Assembly: GCA_026225235.1 (NCBI GenBank)
Contig: JAMFSK010000050.1
Location: 1-64,000 of the forward strand
Source: Burkholderiales bacterium
Lineage (GTDB): Bacteria; Pseudomonadota; Gammaproteobacteria; Burkholderiales; Burkholderiaceae
Direction of reading: 5' to 3'
Length of the DNA: 64,000 bases
Shown here piece after piece: positions 7,636 through 16,932 of this stretch. The notes under the pieces were generated by a model. The model was not told where the DNA came from, searched no databases, and saw only the letters and a list, made by a program, of their open reading frames with translations. Position numbers and translations under genes: made by a program. Position 1 is the first letter of the stretch; each line of letters begins with the position of its first letter.

Positions 7636-9240
7636 GTGACGAATGAAAGCTCCGGTACACCACCGCTCGCCAATGAGCGTTGGACAGCCCCCGCCGGCCC
7701 ATTACAGCGCGCCTTCGAGGGCGCTGCGCCCCATGCGTCTGCTTTCGAGGCGTCCGCTTCGAACGCTTCGATCTCCCCGGCCCCGATTTCGCCCGCTTCC
7801 CTGGTGAAAGCGCGCGTCGGTTTCGTGCTGGCGTGGGTCTGCTTTGTCTTCATTGCGTGGGTGATGCCCACTCCCCAAGGTCTGTCGGCGCAAGGCAAGG
7901 CCACCCTCGCGGTGGTCGCCTGGGTCGCGATCGTCTGGGTAGTCGAGGCAATTCCCGTCGGGGTGAGCGGCATTCTCGTGCCGATGCTGCTCGTGCTGTC
8001 CCATGCGGCGACCCCCTTTCCGAAAGCGGCGAGCGGGTTTGCCGCACCGGTCGTCTTTCTGTGTCTGGCAGCGTTTCTGTTCTCGGCGATCATGCAGGCA
8101 AGCGGCCTCGACCGTCGAATTGCCCTGTTATTGCTCGACAAGCTCAAGGTGCGGACCGCCAATGGTGTGATCTGGGCCATGTTCGTGGTTAATTTCGTGA
8201 TGTCGCTCGTGGTGCCCGCGGCCAACGCGCGCGCTGCGACGCTGCTGCCTGTGACCAACGGAATTGTCGGCCTGTTCGGCGACACGCCGCGCGAGCGCAC
8301 TGCGAAGAAGGCCATCGTGATCCAGACACTCGTCTACGGCTCAATGATCAGCGGGATGTGCATCCTGACCGCTCACTTGCCGAACATGGTGGTCTCGGGC
8401 CTGCTCGAGAAGCAACTGGGCATCCGGATTTCGTATTTCTCGTGGTTCAGATTGCAGTGGCCTTACCTCGGCATGTTTGCCCTCACCCAGGCGTGGGTGC
8501 AGTTCTATTTCAAGTCACGGTCGCTGACGATCCCGGGCGGCCGCCAGGCCATCGTCCAGCAGCGACGCGCGCTGCCCCCCGTGGCGCGGCAGGACTACAC
8601 GGTTCTGGTGATCTTCGGGCTGGTCGCCTTGCTCTGGGCCACCGAGCCGCTGCACGGCCTGCAGTCGGAGATCGTCGCCTTGATCGCGCTCGCCTTGCTG
8701 TTCGCACCGGGCGTGCTGCGCTTTGGCTGGAAGCAAGTGCAGGAGCGCACCATCTGGGGCACCTTGTTCCTGCTGGGCGGCGCGCTGTCGCTGTCAGCCG
8801 CCATCAGCGGGTCAGGGCTCGCCCAGTGGGCGGCCGACCATATCTATACGGTCTCGCACGGATATGTCTGGTGGACCATGCTGGCGATCGTGATGCTAGG
8901 CACCCATGTGATCCGCATCGGCATGCTGTCGAACGTGGCTGCCGTCACGATGATCGCGCCGATCGCGCTCGCGCTGGCACCCCGTCTCGGGCTGCATCCG
9001 GTCGCCTTCACGCTGCTGATCAGCGATACGGACAGCTTCGCCTATCTGTTACCGACGCAGATTACCGCGGGGGTCATAGCATATAGCAGCGGTGTCTTTA
9101 CGACCTCGGACTATGCAAAGGTCGGCGTCGTCTCCGTGCTGATTGCGATTGTCTACGGCATCTGCGTGATGGCCCCGTGGTACGCCTATCTGGGTATCCC
9201 CGTGTGGAACCCCGCCGCACCCTGGCCGTTCGCGCACTAG
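7636..9240 (+). CDS. DASS/SLC13-family anion:sodium symporter
   Basis: 534 residues with a GTG start preceded by GGGAG. An Ala/Ser/Pro-rich N-terminal extension (~1-58) is followed by about a dozen hydrophobic segments. The pattern is typical of the divalent-anion/sodium symporter family (citT/dcuC/ttdT-like): conserved PVGVSGILVPMLLVL region, VVPAANARAATLLPV (SNA/SNT-like hairpin 1) and the later LLISDTDSFAYLLPTQIT region. Such proteins import di- or tricarboxylates, tartrate or sulfonated/sulfated anions. The downstream DUF3604 protein starts 53 nt later, so they probably form one operon under the divergent GntR regulator. The substrate cannot be read from sequence. Confidence 0.88.
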   Translation: MTNESSGTPPLANERWTAPAGPLQRAFEGAAPHASAFEASASNASISPAPISPASLVKARVGFVLAWVCFVFIAWVMPTPQGLSAQGKATLAVVAWVAIVWVVEAIPVGVSGILVPMLLVLSHAATPFPKAASGFAAPVVFLCLAAFLFSAIMQASGLDRRIALLLLDKLKVRTANGVIWAMFVVNFVMSLVVPAANARAATLLPVTNGIVGLFGDTPRERTAKKAIVIQTLVYGSMISGMCILTAHLPNMVVSGLLEKQLGIRISYFSWFRLQWPYLGMFALTQAWVQFYFKSRSLTIPGGRQAIVQQRRALPPVARQDYTVLVIFGLVALLWATEPLHGLQSEIVALIALALLFAPGVLRFGWKQVQERTIWGTLFLLGGALSLSAAISGSGLAQWAADHIYTVSHGYVWWTMLAIVMLGTHVIRIGMLSNVAAVTMIAPIALALAPRLGLHPVAFTLLISDTDSFAYLLPTQITAGVIAYSSGVFTTSDYAKVGVVSVLIAIVYGICVMAPWYAYLGIPVWNPAAPWPFAH

Positions 9241-9293
9241 GCGCTACGTCCTTCCCCGACCCCATTCATTTCTCCAGGCATTGGAACGCGAAC

Positions 9294-11693
9294 ATGAGCG
9301 AAGACCTCGAAGGCATCGAAGCAAATGGTGCTTCGCTGCGTAGCCGCCTTGGGCCGCATGTGGCGCCCGCAGGCCTCTATGAGCGTCACAAGGCGCTGCC
9401 GTTCGCCGGCAGCGTCAGCTGCAACGTAACCCATCTCGAAGCCGGGAGCTGGAACGAAATCGTGCTCGACTATGAAGTCGGCGCGTCCGGCGTCGCCGAT
9501 GGCGCGTGGCTCAAGGCCACCTTCAAGTTCTATTCCGACTGGGCCTTGTTCCAGACGAGCGACCCGACTGCGCCCAATTTCATCAGCGCCGAGTATCAGG
9601 CGGCCCCGCTCGTGCCAGGGCAGAGTCCCGCGACAGTGCAGTCGCTCAATGTGCGGTTCGACCAGAAGGGACACGAGCGTCCGTTTCAGAAGGCCGTGAT
9701 CGTCGATGTGGTCGATGGCTACCTGAACGCGGGTGATCATATCGTGATCCGGCTCGGCGATCGACGCCGTGGTCCGGGCACGCGTGTGCAGACGTTCGTT
9801 GAAGATCAGTTCCGCTTTCGCTTCTACGTCGACCCGCTTGGCACCTCGCGTTTCGTCGCGGTTCCCGGCGATGTGATCATCGACATCCGGGCGGGCGCGC
9901 CTTCGCAGATCCTGCTTGCCGGACCACGTTTTGTTCATCCGTCGGTGCCTGCACCGTTCAGGGTTTCGTTACAGGACCGCTGGGGTAACGTCTGTCGCGA
10001 TCTCGGCGGCGCGCTGCGCGTGCGCGGCTATGACGAAAAGAATTATCTCGTCTACCACCGCGAACTCGACCTGCCGGCGCAGGGCTGGGCCAGTTGTGCG
10101 CTTGACGATCTGCCGACTGTGCCCGGGACCTTGCGTATCGTTGCTGAAGCGGTGACGCAGCGCGACGTTCGTGCCGCGCAGGCTTTCCTGACAGTCGACA
10201 AAACGCTGCCGGCCGCGCGGGCGCTTTACGCCGATTTGCATGTGCATGCACATGACACAGTCGGCACGAATAGCCCGGCTTACAACGCAGCGTATGCGCG
10301 TGACATTGGTGGCATCGACATAATGGGCTACACGGCCAACGACTTCCAGATCACCGATGCGAACTGGAAGCTGGGTGTCGATACGGTCGAGCAGTTCAAT
10401 GAAGCGGGGCGCTTCGTGGTGTTTCCCGTGCAGGAGTGGTGCGGGAGTTCAACCGCAGGTGGCGATCACAATGTCGTGTTCCTCGGCGACGAGCCTCCCG
10501 GGTTTCCGTACAACGCACGCGGCGAGCATAACCGCACGCTGGTGTGGAACGAAGACATGCGAGGCAACGCCGTCGATCTCGGCCGCTGGCCGGTCCAGGA
10601 ACTCTGGGACGCCTACGTCGACGACGCCGAGCATCATCTGGTCATGCCGCACGTGGGCGGTCGTCGCTATATCCCCGACTGGCATCATCCGGAACTCGAA
10701 CGACTGGTCGAGATTGCCTCGACCTGGGGACACTTCGACTGGCTGTATCGCGACGTCATCTCACGCGGGTATCAGCTCGGCGTGGCTGCTAGCGGCGACG
10801 AGCATCGCGGCCGGCCGGGCGCGGGCGCCCCCGGTGTGCAGGTATTCGGCGTGAACGGTGGCCTGACGGGTGTGCTCACCGACATGCTGGATCGGCGTAG
10901 CGTGGGGCAAGCGCTACGCGCGCGTCACACCTGGGCGACTACCGGCGAGCACAGCGCGGCACTCGTGCGCAGTGGTGCTCACTGGCAAGGCGATGCATTT
11001 GTTCAGCGTGGTCCGGCTAAGCTTGATTACCGCTTTCTCGGCCGCGCAGGGTGGGAATACCTGGCGGCCTTCGATCACAGCGGCCTAATCTGGGAACGCA
11101 ATCTGCACCAGGAGCTCGGCTATGCCGACAGGCTCGTGCGACTGCGGTGGGGCGGAGCGCGTATCCGCGATCGCTATCGATGGGCCTCGTGGCGCGGGCG
11201 CATTCGCATCGTTAACGGGACGATCCACACCTTCAAGTCTTCCGGTTTCGAGCATATCGAAGAAGCCGCGTGGCGCACGGGTACGACCGATATCGAGTTT
11301 CGCAGCGACACTTATGGTGATGCTGACAGCGTGGAAATCGATGTCAGCAATCTTGCTCACGCGCACATCATCGTCGAAGGCACGATCGACAGTTTTGTCA
11401 AAGTCGGTGACCCCTTGCAGGGCAACCCGTTCGCTCATGCGCCCACTTTTCGCTGGGAGCTCAGCGGCGCTGAGTTGCTTGCGCAGGGCACCGCCCGGCA
11501 TGAACTGGGCGGCACCGAATTGTTCCTTGCGCTCGAACGTCTCACGGAACAGCCGTTGCCGGTCGACCTCTCGGGCAGCATCGAAGTCGAGCCGCTCAAT
11601 GCGCCGTTCGGTTTCAGGCCGGTCTATTTCTTCGGGCGGCAGCGCGATGACAGCAAGGTCTGGACGTCTGCCCAGTTCATTCACTTCGAATAG
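9294..11693 (+). CDS. DUF3604-type PHP-like metal-dependent hydrolase
   Basis: 799 residues from the ATG at 9294. Residues ~1-200 look like beta-rich modules and ~200-300 like an Ig-like segment. From ~310 a PHP/DUF3604-like catalytic region begins with YADLHVHAHD. It then shows metal-ligand-like residues in QEWCG, GDHNVVF, HLVMPHVGGR, the DWHHPELE segment, and SGDEHRGRP. The C-terminal ~200 residues are beta-rich. PHP enzymes cleave phosphoesters or related bonds with two or three metal ions; no DUF3604 reaction is known to me. No signal peptide is seen, so it is likely cytosolic, acting on what the preceding anion transporter brings in. Confidence 0.75.
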   Translation: MSEDLEGIEANGASLRSRLGPHVAPAGLYERHKALPFAGSVSCNVTHLEAGSWNEIVLDYEVGASGVADGAWLKATFKFYSDWALFQTSDPTAPNFISAEYQAAPLVPGQSPATVQSLNVRFDQKGHERPFQKAVIVDVVDGYLNAGDHIVIRLGDRRRGPGTRVQTFVEDQFRFRFYVDPLGTSRFVAVPGDVIIDIRAGAPSQILLAGPRFVHPSVPAPFRVSLQDRWGNVCRDLGGALRVRGYDEKNYLVYHRELDLPAQGWASCALDDLPTVPGTLRIVAEAVTQRDVRAAQAFLTVDKTLPAARALYADLHVHAHDTVGTNSPAYNAAYARDIGGIDIMGYTANDFQITDANWKLGVDTVEQFNEAGRFVVFPVQEWCGSSTAGGDHNVVFLGDEPPGFPYNARGEHNRTLVWNEDMRGNAVDLGRWPVQELWDAYVDDAEHHLVMPHVGGRRYIPDWHHPELERLVEIASTWGHFDWLYRDVISRGYQLGVAASGDEHRGRPGAGAPGVQVFGVNGGLTGVLTDMLDRRSVGQALRARHTWATTGEHSAALVRSGAHWQGDAFVQRGPAKLDYRFLGRAGWEYLAAFDHSGLIWERNLHQELGYADRLVRLRWGGARIRDRYRWASWRGRIRIVNGTIHTFKSSGFEHIEEAAWRTGTTDIEFRSDTYGDADSVEIDVSNLAHAHIIVEGTIDSFVKVGDPLQGNPFAHAPTFRWELSGAELLAQGTARHELGGTELFLALERLTEQPLPVDLSGSIEVEPLNAPFGFRPVYFFGRQRDDSKVWTSAQFIHFE

Positions 11694-11735
11694 GCGCGAT
11701 GGACTCTCCCGGTCTTGGCAAGCGCGGACACGGGC

Positions 11736-13136
11736 TTACTCTGCATGCGGCTCGGGGTGGATCACGCAGGCGAGCCCCGCACCGATGAGCAGCAGCGTAA
11801 GCGAGACGGCGCTCGCCGTCTGAAGGCCTGAGACGATATGCGCCGCGCCGCCGCCAGCCAATGCACCGTAGGCCGCGACGCCGGCCGCGCCGCCCGCCTG
11901 CCGGGCGGTATTCAGAACCGCCGACGCGGTGCCGGCACGCTTTGGCTCGACTGAGGCAAGCACGGCGGTGGTCATGGCGGGCACGGCGAGGCCCATGCCC
12001 GACGGAATCAGCAGGAAAGGCACGAGCAGTGCCACCAGGGGCGTGCTCCCGTCGACGAAATGCAGCAGGCCGTAGCCGAGCGCGGCAGTGATCGCACCCA
12101 CGATCATGGGCGCGCGCGCGCCATAGCGTCCGATTGCCCGTCCGCTTGCGACATTCGAGACCAGGAAGCCGCCGGTCAGCGGCAGAAAGGCGAGGCCTGC
12201 CTCAAGGACGGTGTAGCCACGCACGCGCTGAAGGAACAGGCTCAACACGAAGACGGTGCCGTAGTAGGTGAGATTGACGCAAATCCCGAACAGTACCGCG
12301 GCACTGAAGGTGCGTTTGCTGAACAGGGATAGCGGCAGCATCGGCGAAGCGACACGCTTTTCGACGACTACCAATGCGACCGCTGCAATGAGTGCAAGCG
12401 CAAAGCCGCCTGCGACGACAGGATGACTCAGCCCAAGTGGTCGCCATTCGATGATCGCGCCGGTGAACGTCGTGAGGGCAACGATCGCAAGCACTTGCCC
12501 GAGCAGATCGATTCCTGAAGGTTTGTCGCGTTGTGCGACAGGCCGTTGCGTCGGCGAAGGGGGAATCCAGGCAAACGTCGCGAATAGCCCGGCAATGCAA
12601 AGCGGCAAGTTGACGTAGAAGATGCTGCGCCATCCCAATGCCGAAACGAGAATGCCACCGACGACCGGGCCGGCTGCAATGGATATCGCGCCGGCTGCGG
12701 TCCAGAGCCCGACTGCGCGCGCGCGCATCTTCGGGTCATGCCGACAGGCCTGGTTGAGCAGCGCGAGCGAATTCGGCAGCATTGCGGAGGCGCCGACGCC
12801 CTGTAACGCGCGTGCCGCGACAAGCATACCCGCGTTCAGGGCCATCCCGCATGTGAGCGAAGCCAGCGCAAATAGCGCGATGCCAATGGCAAACAGGGTG
12901 CGTGCGCCAAACCGGTCGCCGAGCGCGCCTGCGGAGAGCATCAGTGCGGCGAAGGCGAGCGCATAGGCGTCGACGATCCACTGCAGACCCGCGACGCTGG
13001 CGTGCAGATCCGCGCCGATATTGGCAAGCGCAATGTTGACGATGGTCACGTCGAGTTGCGTGACGACGAAGCCGACGCTGACCGTGACAGCAAGGCGGCC
13101 AAGCGCGGGTGTGAAAGAGGCGGTCGATGTGTTCAT
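11736..13136 (-). CDS. MFS drug-efflux transporter, DHA2 (EmrB/QacA) family
   Basis: 466 residues (ATG at 13136; a second ATG 9 nt earlier is possible). About 14 membrane helices; motif A between TM2 and TM3 (GALGDRFGARTLFAIG), DHA2 motif C-like PVVGGILV, and QLDVTIVNIAL in TM1. It exports hydrophobic compounds with proton antiport. It lies 163 nt downstream of, and co-directional with, an ArsR-family regulator that probably controls it. The gene converges on the DUF3604 gene. Confidence 0.9.
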   Translation of the reverse strand: MNTSTASFTPALGRLAVTVSVGFVVTQLDVTIVNIALANIGADLHASVAGLQWIVDAYALAFAALMLSAGALGDRFGARTLFAIGIALFALASLTCGMALNAGMLVAARALQGVGASAMLPNSLALLNQACRHDPKMRARAVGLWTAAGAISIAAGPVVGGILVSALGWRSIFYVNLPLCIAGLFATFAWIPPSPTQRPVAQRDKPSGIDLLGQVLAIVALTTFTGAIIEWRPLGLSHPVVAGGFALALIAAVALVVVEKRVASPMLPLSLFSKRTFSAAVLFGICVNLTYYGTVFVLSLFLQRVRGYTVLEAGLAFLPLTGGFLVSNVASGRAIGRYGARAPMIVGAITAALGYGLLHFVDGSTPLVALLVPFLLIPSGMGLAVPAMTTAVLASVEPKRAGTASAVLNTARQAGGAAGVAAYGALAGGGAAHIVSGLQTASAVSLTLLLIGAGLACVIHPEPHAE

Positions 13137-13299
13137 AAGAACCATGATCGCGCCGAAGTGCGCCGCAATACTTCGGTGTAGGCCGAAGCGTTGGATGACA
13201 ATCAAGGCTTGAGGCTTGAGGGCTTGATGCCAGTGTGCTTCTGTCGTGGCTTGGTATGCCACCCGGTCGTTAGAGACACACTTCACAGTCATGACGCGC

Positions 13300-14031
13300 T
13301 CAGCGCAACGTGCGGAGGTCGAACGCCTTGCCAAGAGCGAGATAGCCCGAGGGCGTCACGTCGAGCGCTCGGCTCCCTTCGATGCGTCGCAGCCAGCCGT
13401 GTGTGAGACAACGCTCGCATATCGCCGCCCCCAGCGCGCCCGCAATGTGCGGCCGCCTTTCACTCCAGTCAAGACACGGGCGGCAGAACACACGACCCCC
13501 ACCGCGTCGCGCCGCACGCGCAGCGGCAGTGTCAAGGTCGACGCCGAGGTGCCTGAGAAAGACCGCACCTGCCTCAGTCAGTGAGCCCCCATCGGCAGTC
13601 AGATCAATCTGCCCGCGTTCAACCATGCGATCGGTCATAGCCACCGCAATCTCGCCGGCGAGATGGTCGTAGCAGGTTCGTGCATGGCGCAGCGCTTTGT
13701 CGCGAGGTCCCATCACGAGATTGGCCTTGCGCCTGATTCGTTCGGGTCCACCAAGGTCTGCCGCAACGGACATGATGCTTTCGAGCATATGGGCAATGGC
13801 GGGCGAGGCCAGGCGATGATATCGATGCCTGCCTTGCCGCTCCATGGCGAGCAGGCCAGCTTCAGTGAGTCGCGCCAGATGGGCGCTGGCGGTTTGTGGC
13901 GTGATGCCGGCCGTGTGCGCCAATTCGGTCGCGGTGAGCGCGCGGCCGTCCATTAGTGCAGACAGCATGCTGGCACGTGCGATGTCGCCAACCAGGGCAG
14001 CTGTTTCCGCCAATGCGGATGTGGTGAGCAC
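13300..14031 (-). CDS. ArsR-family winged-helix regulator with two CxxC pairs
   Basis: 243 residues from a GTG at 14031 with AGAGGGA 6 nt before it; an ATG 16 codons earlier lacks a comparable site. Winged HTH at ~10-75 (TATELAHTAGITPQTASAHLARL). The C-terminal half carries CRPC (Cys183/186) and CERC (Cys205/208) flanking a LDWSERRPHIAGALGAAI segment, a spacing that could bind zinc or sense metals or thiols. It is the upstream neighbour of a DHA2 efflux pump, so a role as its repressor is likely. The inducer is unknown. Confidence 0.87.
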   Translation of the reverse strand: MLTTSALAETAALVGDIARASMLSALMDGRALTATELAHTAGITPQTASAHLARLTEAGLLAMERQGRHRYHRLASPAIAHMLESIMSVAADLGGPERIRRKANLVMGPRDKALRHARTCYDHLAGEIAVAMTDRMVERGQIDLTADGGSLTEAGAVFLRHLGVDLDTAAARAARRGGGRVFCRPCLDWSERRPHIAGALGAAICERCLTHGWLRRIEGSRALDVTPSGYLALGKAFDLRTLR

Positions 14032-14289
14032 GAGATTTCCCTCTGCGTGACGGCGTGAATCGGCTTCAGGCCAGTTCAAATCCTACCATCGAGCCCGGCC
14101 CTCACACTTCGTCGGTGCTCGAAGTGTCCGGGATGACCAATCGCGCTGTGTACAGCACCCGATCGGCCGTACATGGGCATGAGACGATCGAGCAGCGAAG
14201 CGAGTCGATCGCGCATTCCCATGAAAGGGACCGAGGCCTACAGTGTGTCCATGCCGTCACGGATGGCCAACTACTCAAGGAGTTCAGTC

Positions 14290-14664
14290 ATGACATCACT
14301 TCGCCGCCCCCTTATCGCCGCCTCACTCGTACTTGCTGTGATCGGCGCACCGGCCCTTTCGTATGCACAGGGCAACAACCAAAATCTCACGCGCGCACAA
14401 GTCCGCGCCGAACTCGTCGCAGCCGAACAAGCCGGGATCCTCTCGGTACCCGATACGCAATATCCGGCCCAACCGAATGTGGCAGTCCTCAGCGCGAAAG
14501 CCAATGTCACACCGGTCCAGACCGAAGTCGCCGCCGCCGCGCCTGCACAAACCGCGAAGCGTCATGGCCTGCGTGCGGAGCTTCATAAAGTATCTGTGGC
14601 GCTGGCTGATCACCGGGGTTCGTCGTTGCCTGATACGTTCACCGATCTGTATCGTGGCGGCTGA
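14290..14664 (+). CDS. DUF4148 domain secreted protein
   Basis: 124 residues; AAGGAG is 7 nt before the ATG at 14290. Signal peptide at ~1-27 (MTSLRRPLIAASLVLAVIGA, cleavage near SYAQ). The mature part begins with LTRAQVRAELVAAEQAGI, the hallmark of DUF4148 proteins, which are abundant in Burkholderiaceae envelopes and have no assigned function. A Pro/Ala/Val-rich spacer and a short basic helix follow. Monocistronic by position. Confidence 0.85.
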   Translation: MTSLRRPLIAASLVLAVIGAPALSYAQGNNQNLTRAQVRAELVAAEQAGILSVPDTQYPAQPNVAVLSAKANVTPVQTEVAAAAPAQTAKRHGLRAELHKVSVALADHRGSSLPDTFTDLYRGG

Positions 14665-14701
14665 TCGTGGCGTATGACGCTGCAGCAAGAGAAGTGAAGA
14701 A

Positions 14702-14725
14702 GCCTGGCCTTCGAACTGGCCAGGC
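14702..14725. terminator. Hairpin after DUF4148 gene
   Basis: GCCTGGCC and GGCCAGGC form a perfect 8-bp stem around an 8-nt loop, 37 nt past the DUF4148 stop. There is no T-run after it, so an RNA-stabilising or rho-linked 3' structure is as likely as intrinsic termination. Confidence 0.4.
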
Positions 14726-14861
14726 GGAAGCTGCTTCGACATGAAAGCGGTTGACGGGTACAGTGCGCTCATCAAAGATCTGAGGCGCGCTTATGGCGGG
14801 TCTGTTTTGCAGATCGGATGACACCTCCATTCCCGAAACCTTTCATCGACCTGTCATCAAC

Positions 14862-15431
14862 ATGAACGAGCCGAAGCACGATTCCACTAGCGCCCAGAAG
14901 ACGCCGTCAAACGGGAATTACCACTTTCGCTTTCACTTGCCGCACGTCCATCTCGGGTCTGTGTTCGGCGACGACTGGTTTGCGCTAAAGGCCGAAGCGT
15001 TCGCGCGTTTCTTTGGGACGCCCACCTTCCTGGTCGGCCAGACGATCATTGTGGCGATCTGGATCGCGGTCAACATGCTCGGACTGACGAAGTTCGACAT
15101 CTATCCTTTCATTCTTCTGAATCTGGCTTTCAGCCTTCAGGCTGCTTACGCAGCGCCACTGATCCTGCTGGCCCAGACACGGCAAGCCGACCGCGACAAG
15201 GTGCATGCCGAGGCGGATGCTCTGCATCGGGAAGACCTAGCGGCAGCAAGCGAAACACGCCAGATGCTCGCGGCAAAACAGGCGGAGCAACTGGTTGCCT
15301 TGCTTGAGCAAAATACCCAGTTGACCGAAATTACCAGGCAAATGAGCGAGCGCATCGAGACATTGACGCTCGAGTTGCACAACCGCCTGGCGCTTTTCGA
15401 CGCAAATCGCACGGCGTCGCCAGGTGTCTGA
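14862..15431 (+). CDS. DUF1003 family inner-membrane protein
   Basis: 189 residues from the ATG at 14862. An in-frame ATG at 14793 has a better GAGG site, so the protein may be 23 residues longer. A soluble N-terminus is followed by two adjacent membrane segments (~62-82 and ~88-108), with FGTPTFLVGQTIIVAIWIAVN and the DIYPFILLNLAFSLQAAYAAP motif typical of DUF1003. A long helical C-terminal tail (~110-180) is rich in Gln, Glu and Ala. Function of the family is not established. It converges on the flavin oxidoreductase gene. Confidence 0.85.
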   Translation: MNEPKHDSTSAQKTPSNGNYHFRFHLPHVHLGSVFGDDWFALKAEAFARFFGTPTFLVGQTIIVAIWIAVNMLGLTKFDIYPFILLNLAFSLQAAYAAPLILLAQTRQADRDKVHAEADALHREDLAAASETRQMLAAKQAEQLVALLEQNTQLTEITRQMSERIETLTLELHNRLALFDANRTASPGV

Positions 15432-15486
15432 GAGCGTGTGAGTTCGCCGCGATGCGGCGCGAACGTCGCACTTGCGAAGCGAGCGT

Positions 15487-16875
15487 CTATGCTTTCAGGG
15501 GCTTCAGCATACCCAGTAGCGTCGGGATCAATTCACTGACCGTAGGATGGATGTGCACGGCGCGTTGCAGCATCGTGTACGGTGCATCGGCGCTCATGAT
15601 GTCGATGAAGGTATGGATGGCTTCATCGGCCTCAATCCCGAGCATGGCCGCGCCGAGGATTTTGCGCGTGCTGGCATCGACCAGGACTTTCATAAAGCCT
15701 TCGGTTTCGCTGCGCTCGCGTGCGCGGCCCACCCGCGACATCGGCATCGTGGCGATCAATGCGGGGTGGCCGTCCTTCCTGACATCGGCCTCGCTCATTC
15801 CGACCCGCGCGAACGGCGGGTCGACGAACACTGCGTAGCACATGATCCGGGCATCCACGCTACGTGGCTCCTGATAGATCACATTCGATTCGATGACCTC
15901 GTAGTCGTTGTACGAGGTGTGCGTGAACGCGCCGCGGCCATTGATGTCGCCAAGCGCCCAGATGCCCGGTACGCCGGTACGCAACCGACCATCGACTTCG
16001 ATCAGGCCTCGCTTGTCGGGGACGATGCCGGCGAGTTCCAGGCCGAGATCGTCAGTGTTGGGCACGCGACCCGTGGCGAACAGCAGGTGCGATGTATCGA
16101 TCCGGTCGCCGTCCTTGAGTGTTATGCGCACGCCTGCGGTGAGCGGTTCGAGCTTCGACGCTTCAGTCTCAAAGCGGAACTCGATCCCTTCGCGGGTGAG
16201 GATCTGCTGGATCGCTTCACAGAAATCGGCGTCCTCGCGCGCCAGAATCCGTTTGCCCCGTACCAGCACCGTCACCTGACTGCCAAAGCGCCGGAAAATC
16301 TGCGCGAATTCCAGCGCGATATAACTGCCGCCGACGATCACGAGATGCGAGGGCAAGTCGCTAAGATCGAGAATCGTCGAGTTGGTGTGATAGGCGACAG
16401 TCTCAATGCCCTCGATCTGGGGAACCGTTGCGCGCGTCCCTGTGTTGAGGAAGATGGCGTCCGCCTCGATTTCGATCTGCTGGCCGTCGTTGCTTGCAAC
16501 GCCAATCGAATGAGGGCCGCTCAGGCGCCCGTGTCCTGTAAAAACAGTAAGGCCGGGCAAGCTCCGCAAATACTTTTCAACGCCGGTGCGCGACCCTCTG
16601 ACTACTTCGTCCTTGCGAGCCTTGACCCGCGCCATGTCAACGCGCACCTCGCCGTCTACGAGCACGCCGAACTCGCCCGCACGGCGCGCGACGTGCGCAG
16701 CTCGTGCGCTCGCGACGTAAGTCTTGGTTGGCGTGCAGCCGACGTTCACGCAGGTGCCACCGAACAGATGGCGCTCGATGACCGCCGTGCGCTTGCCGCT
16801 TTTGGCGAGGGCGGCGGCGAGGGGCGTGCCGCCCTGACCGGTCCCGATAACGACGGCATCGAAGTGTTCTGACAT
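15487..16875 (-). CDS. Class I pyridine nucleotide-disulfide oxidoreductase (mercuric reductase-like)
   Basis: 462 residues; GGAG is 6 nt before the ATG. FAD-binding GTGQGG at ~11-16; redox-active disulfide CVNVGC at ~42-47 in GGTCVNVGCTPTKT; NAD(P)-binding VIVGGSYIALEFAQI at ~173-187; second FAD motif WALGDINGRGAFTH at ~310; C-terminal dimerisation domain with HIHPTVSELIPT (His-Glu pair of the active site). The layout matches dihydrolipoamide dehydrogenase, glutathione reductase and MerA-like enzymes. There is no N-terminal HMA domain or C-terminal Cys pair, so it is not a true mercuric reductase. Substrate unknown. Confidence 0.9.
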   Translation of the reverse strand: MSEHFDAVVIGTGQGGTPLAAALAKSGKRTAVIERHLFGGTCVNVGCTPTKTYVASARAAHVARRAGEFGVLVDGEVRVDMARVKARKDEVVRGSRTGVEKYLRSLPGLTVFTGHGRLSGPHSIGVASNDGQQIEIEADAIFLNTGTRATVPQIEGIETVAYHTNSTILDLSDLPSHLVIVGGSYIALEFAQIFRRFGSQVTVLVRGKRILAREDADFCEAIQQILTREGIEFRFETEASKLEPLTAGVRITLKDGDRIDTSHLLFATGRVPNTDDLGLELAGIVPDKRGLIEVDGRLRTGVPGIWALGDINGRGAFTHTSYNDYEVIESNVIYQEPRSVDARIMCYAVFVDPPFARVGMSEADVRKDGHPALIATMPMSRVGRARERSETEGFMKVLVDASTRKILGAAMLGIEADEAIHTFIDIMSADAPYTMLQRAVHIHPTVSELIPTLLGMLKPLKA

Positions 16876-16932
16876 AGGAGTCTCCGGGAATCGTTGAGCG
16901 GGGAGGGCAGGCGCTTCTCAATACGCGACGGA

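Noticed and set aside
15441..15463. GTTCGCCGC/GCGGCGCGAAC hairpin between DUF1003 and the oxidoreductase
   Set aside because: The stem has a bulge and no T-run; position between convergent genes is suggestive but not enough.
15547..16872. A 441-codon + strand frame opposite the flavin oxidoreductase
   Set aside because: No recognisable motif; the minus strand has complete FAD, disulfide and NAD motifs.
15487..16875. A mercury-resistance operon around the MerA-like reductase
   Set aside because: No HMA domain, no C-terminal Cys pair and no merR/merT/merP genes nearby.
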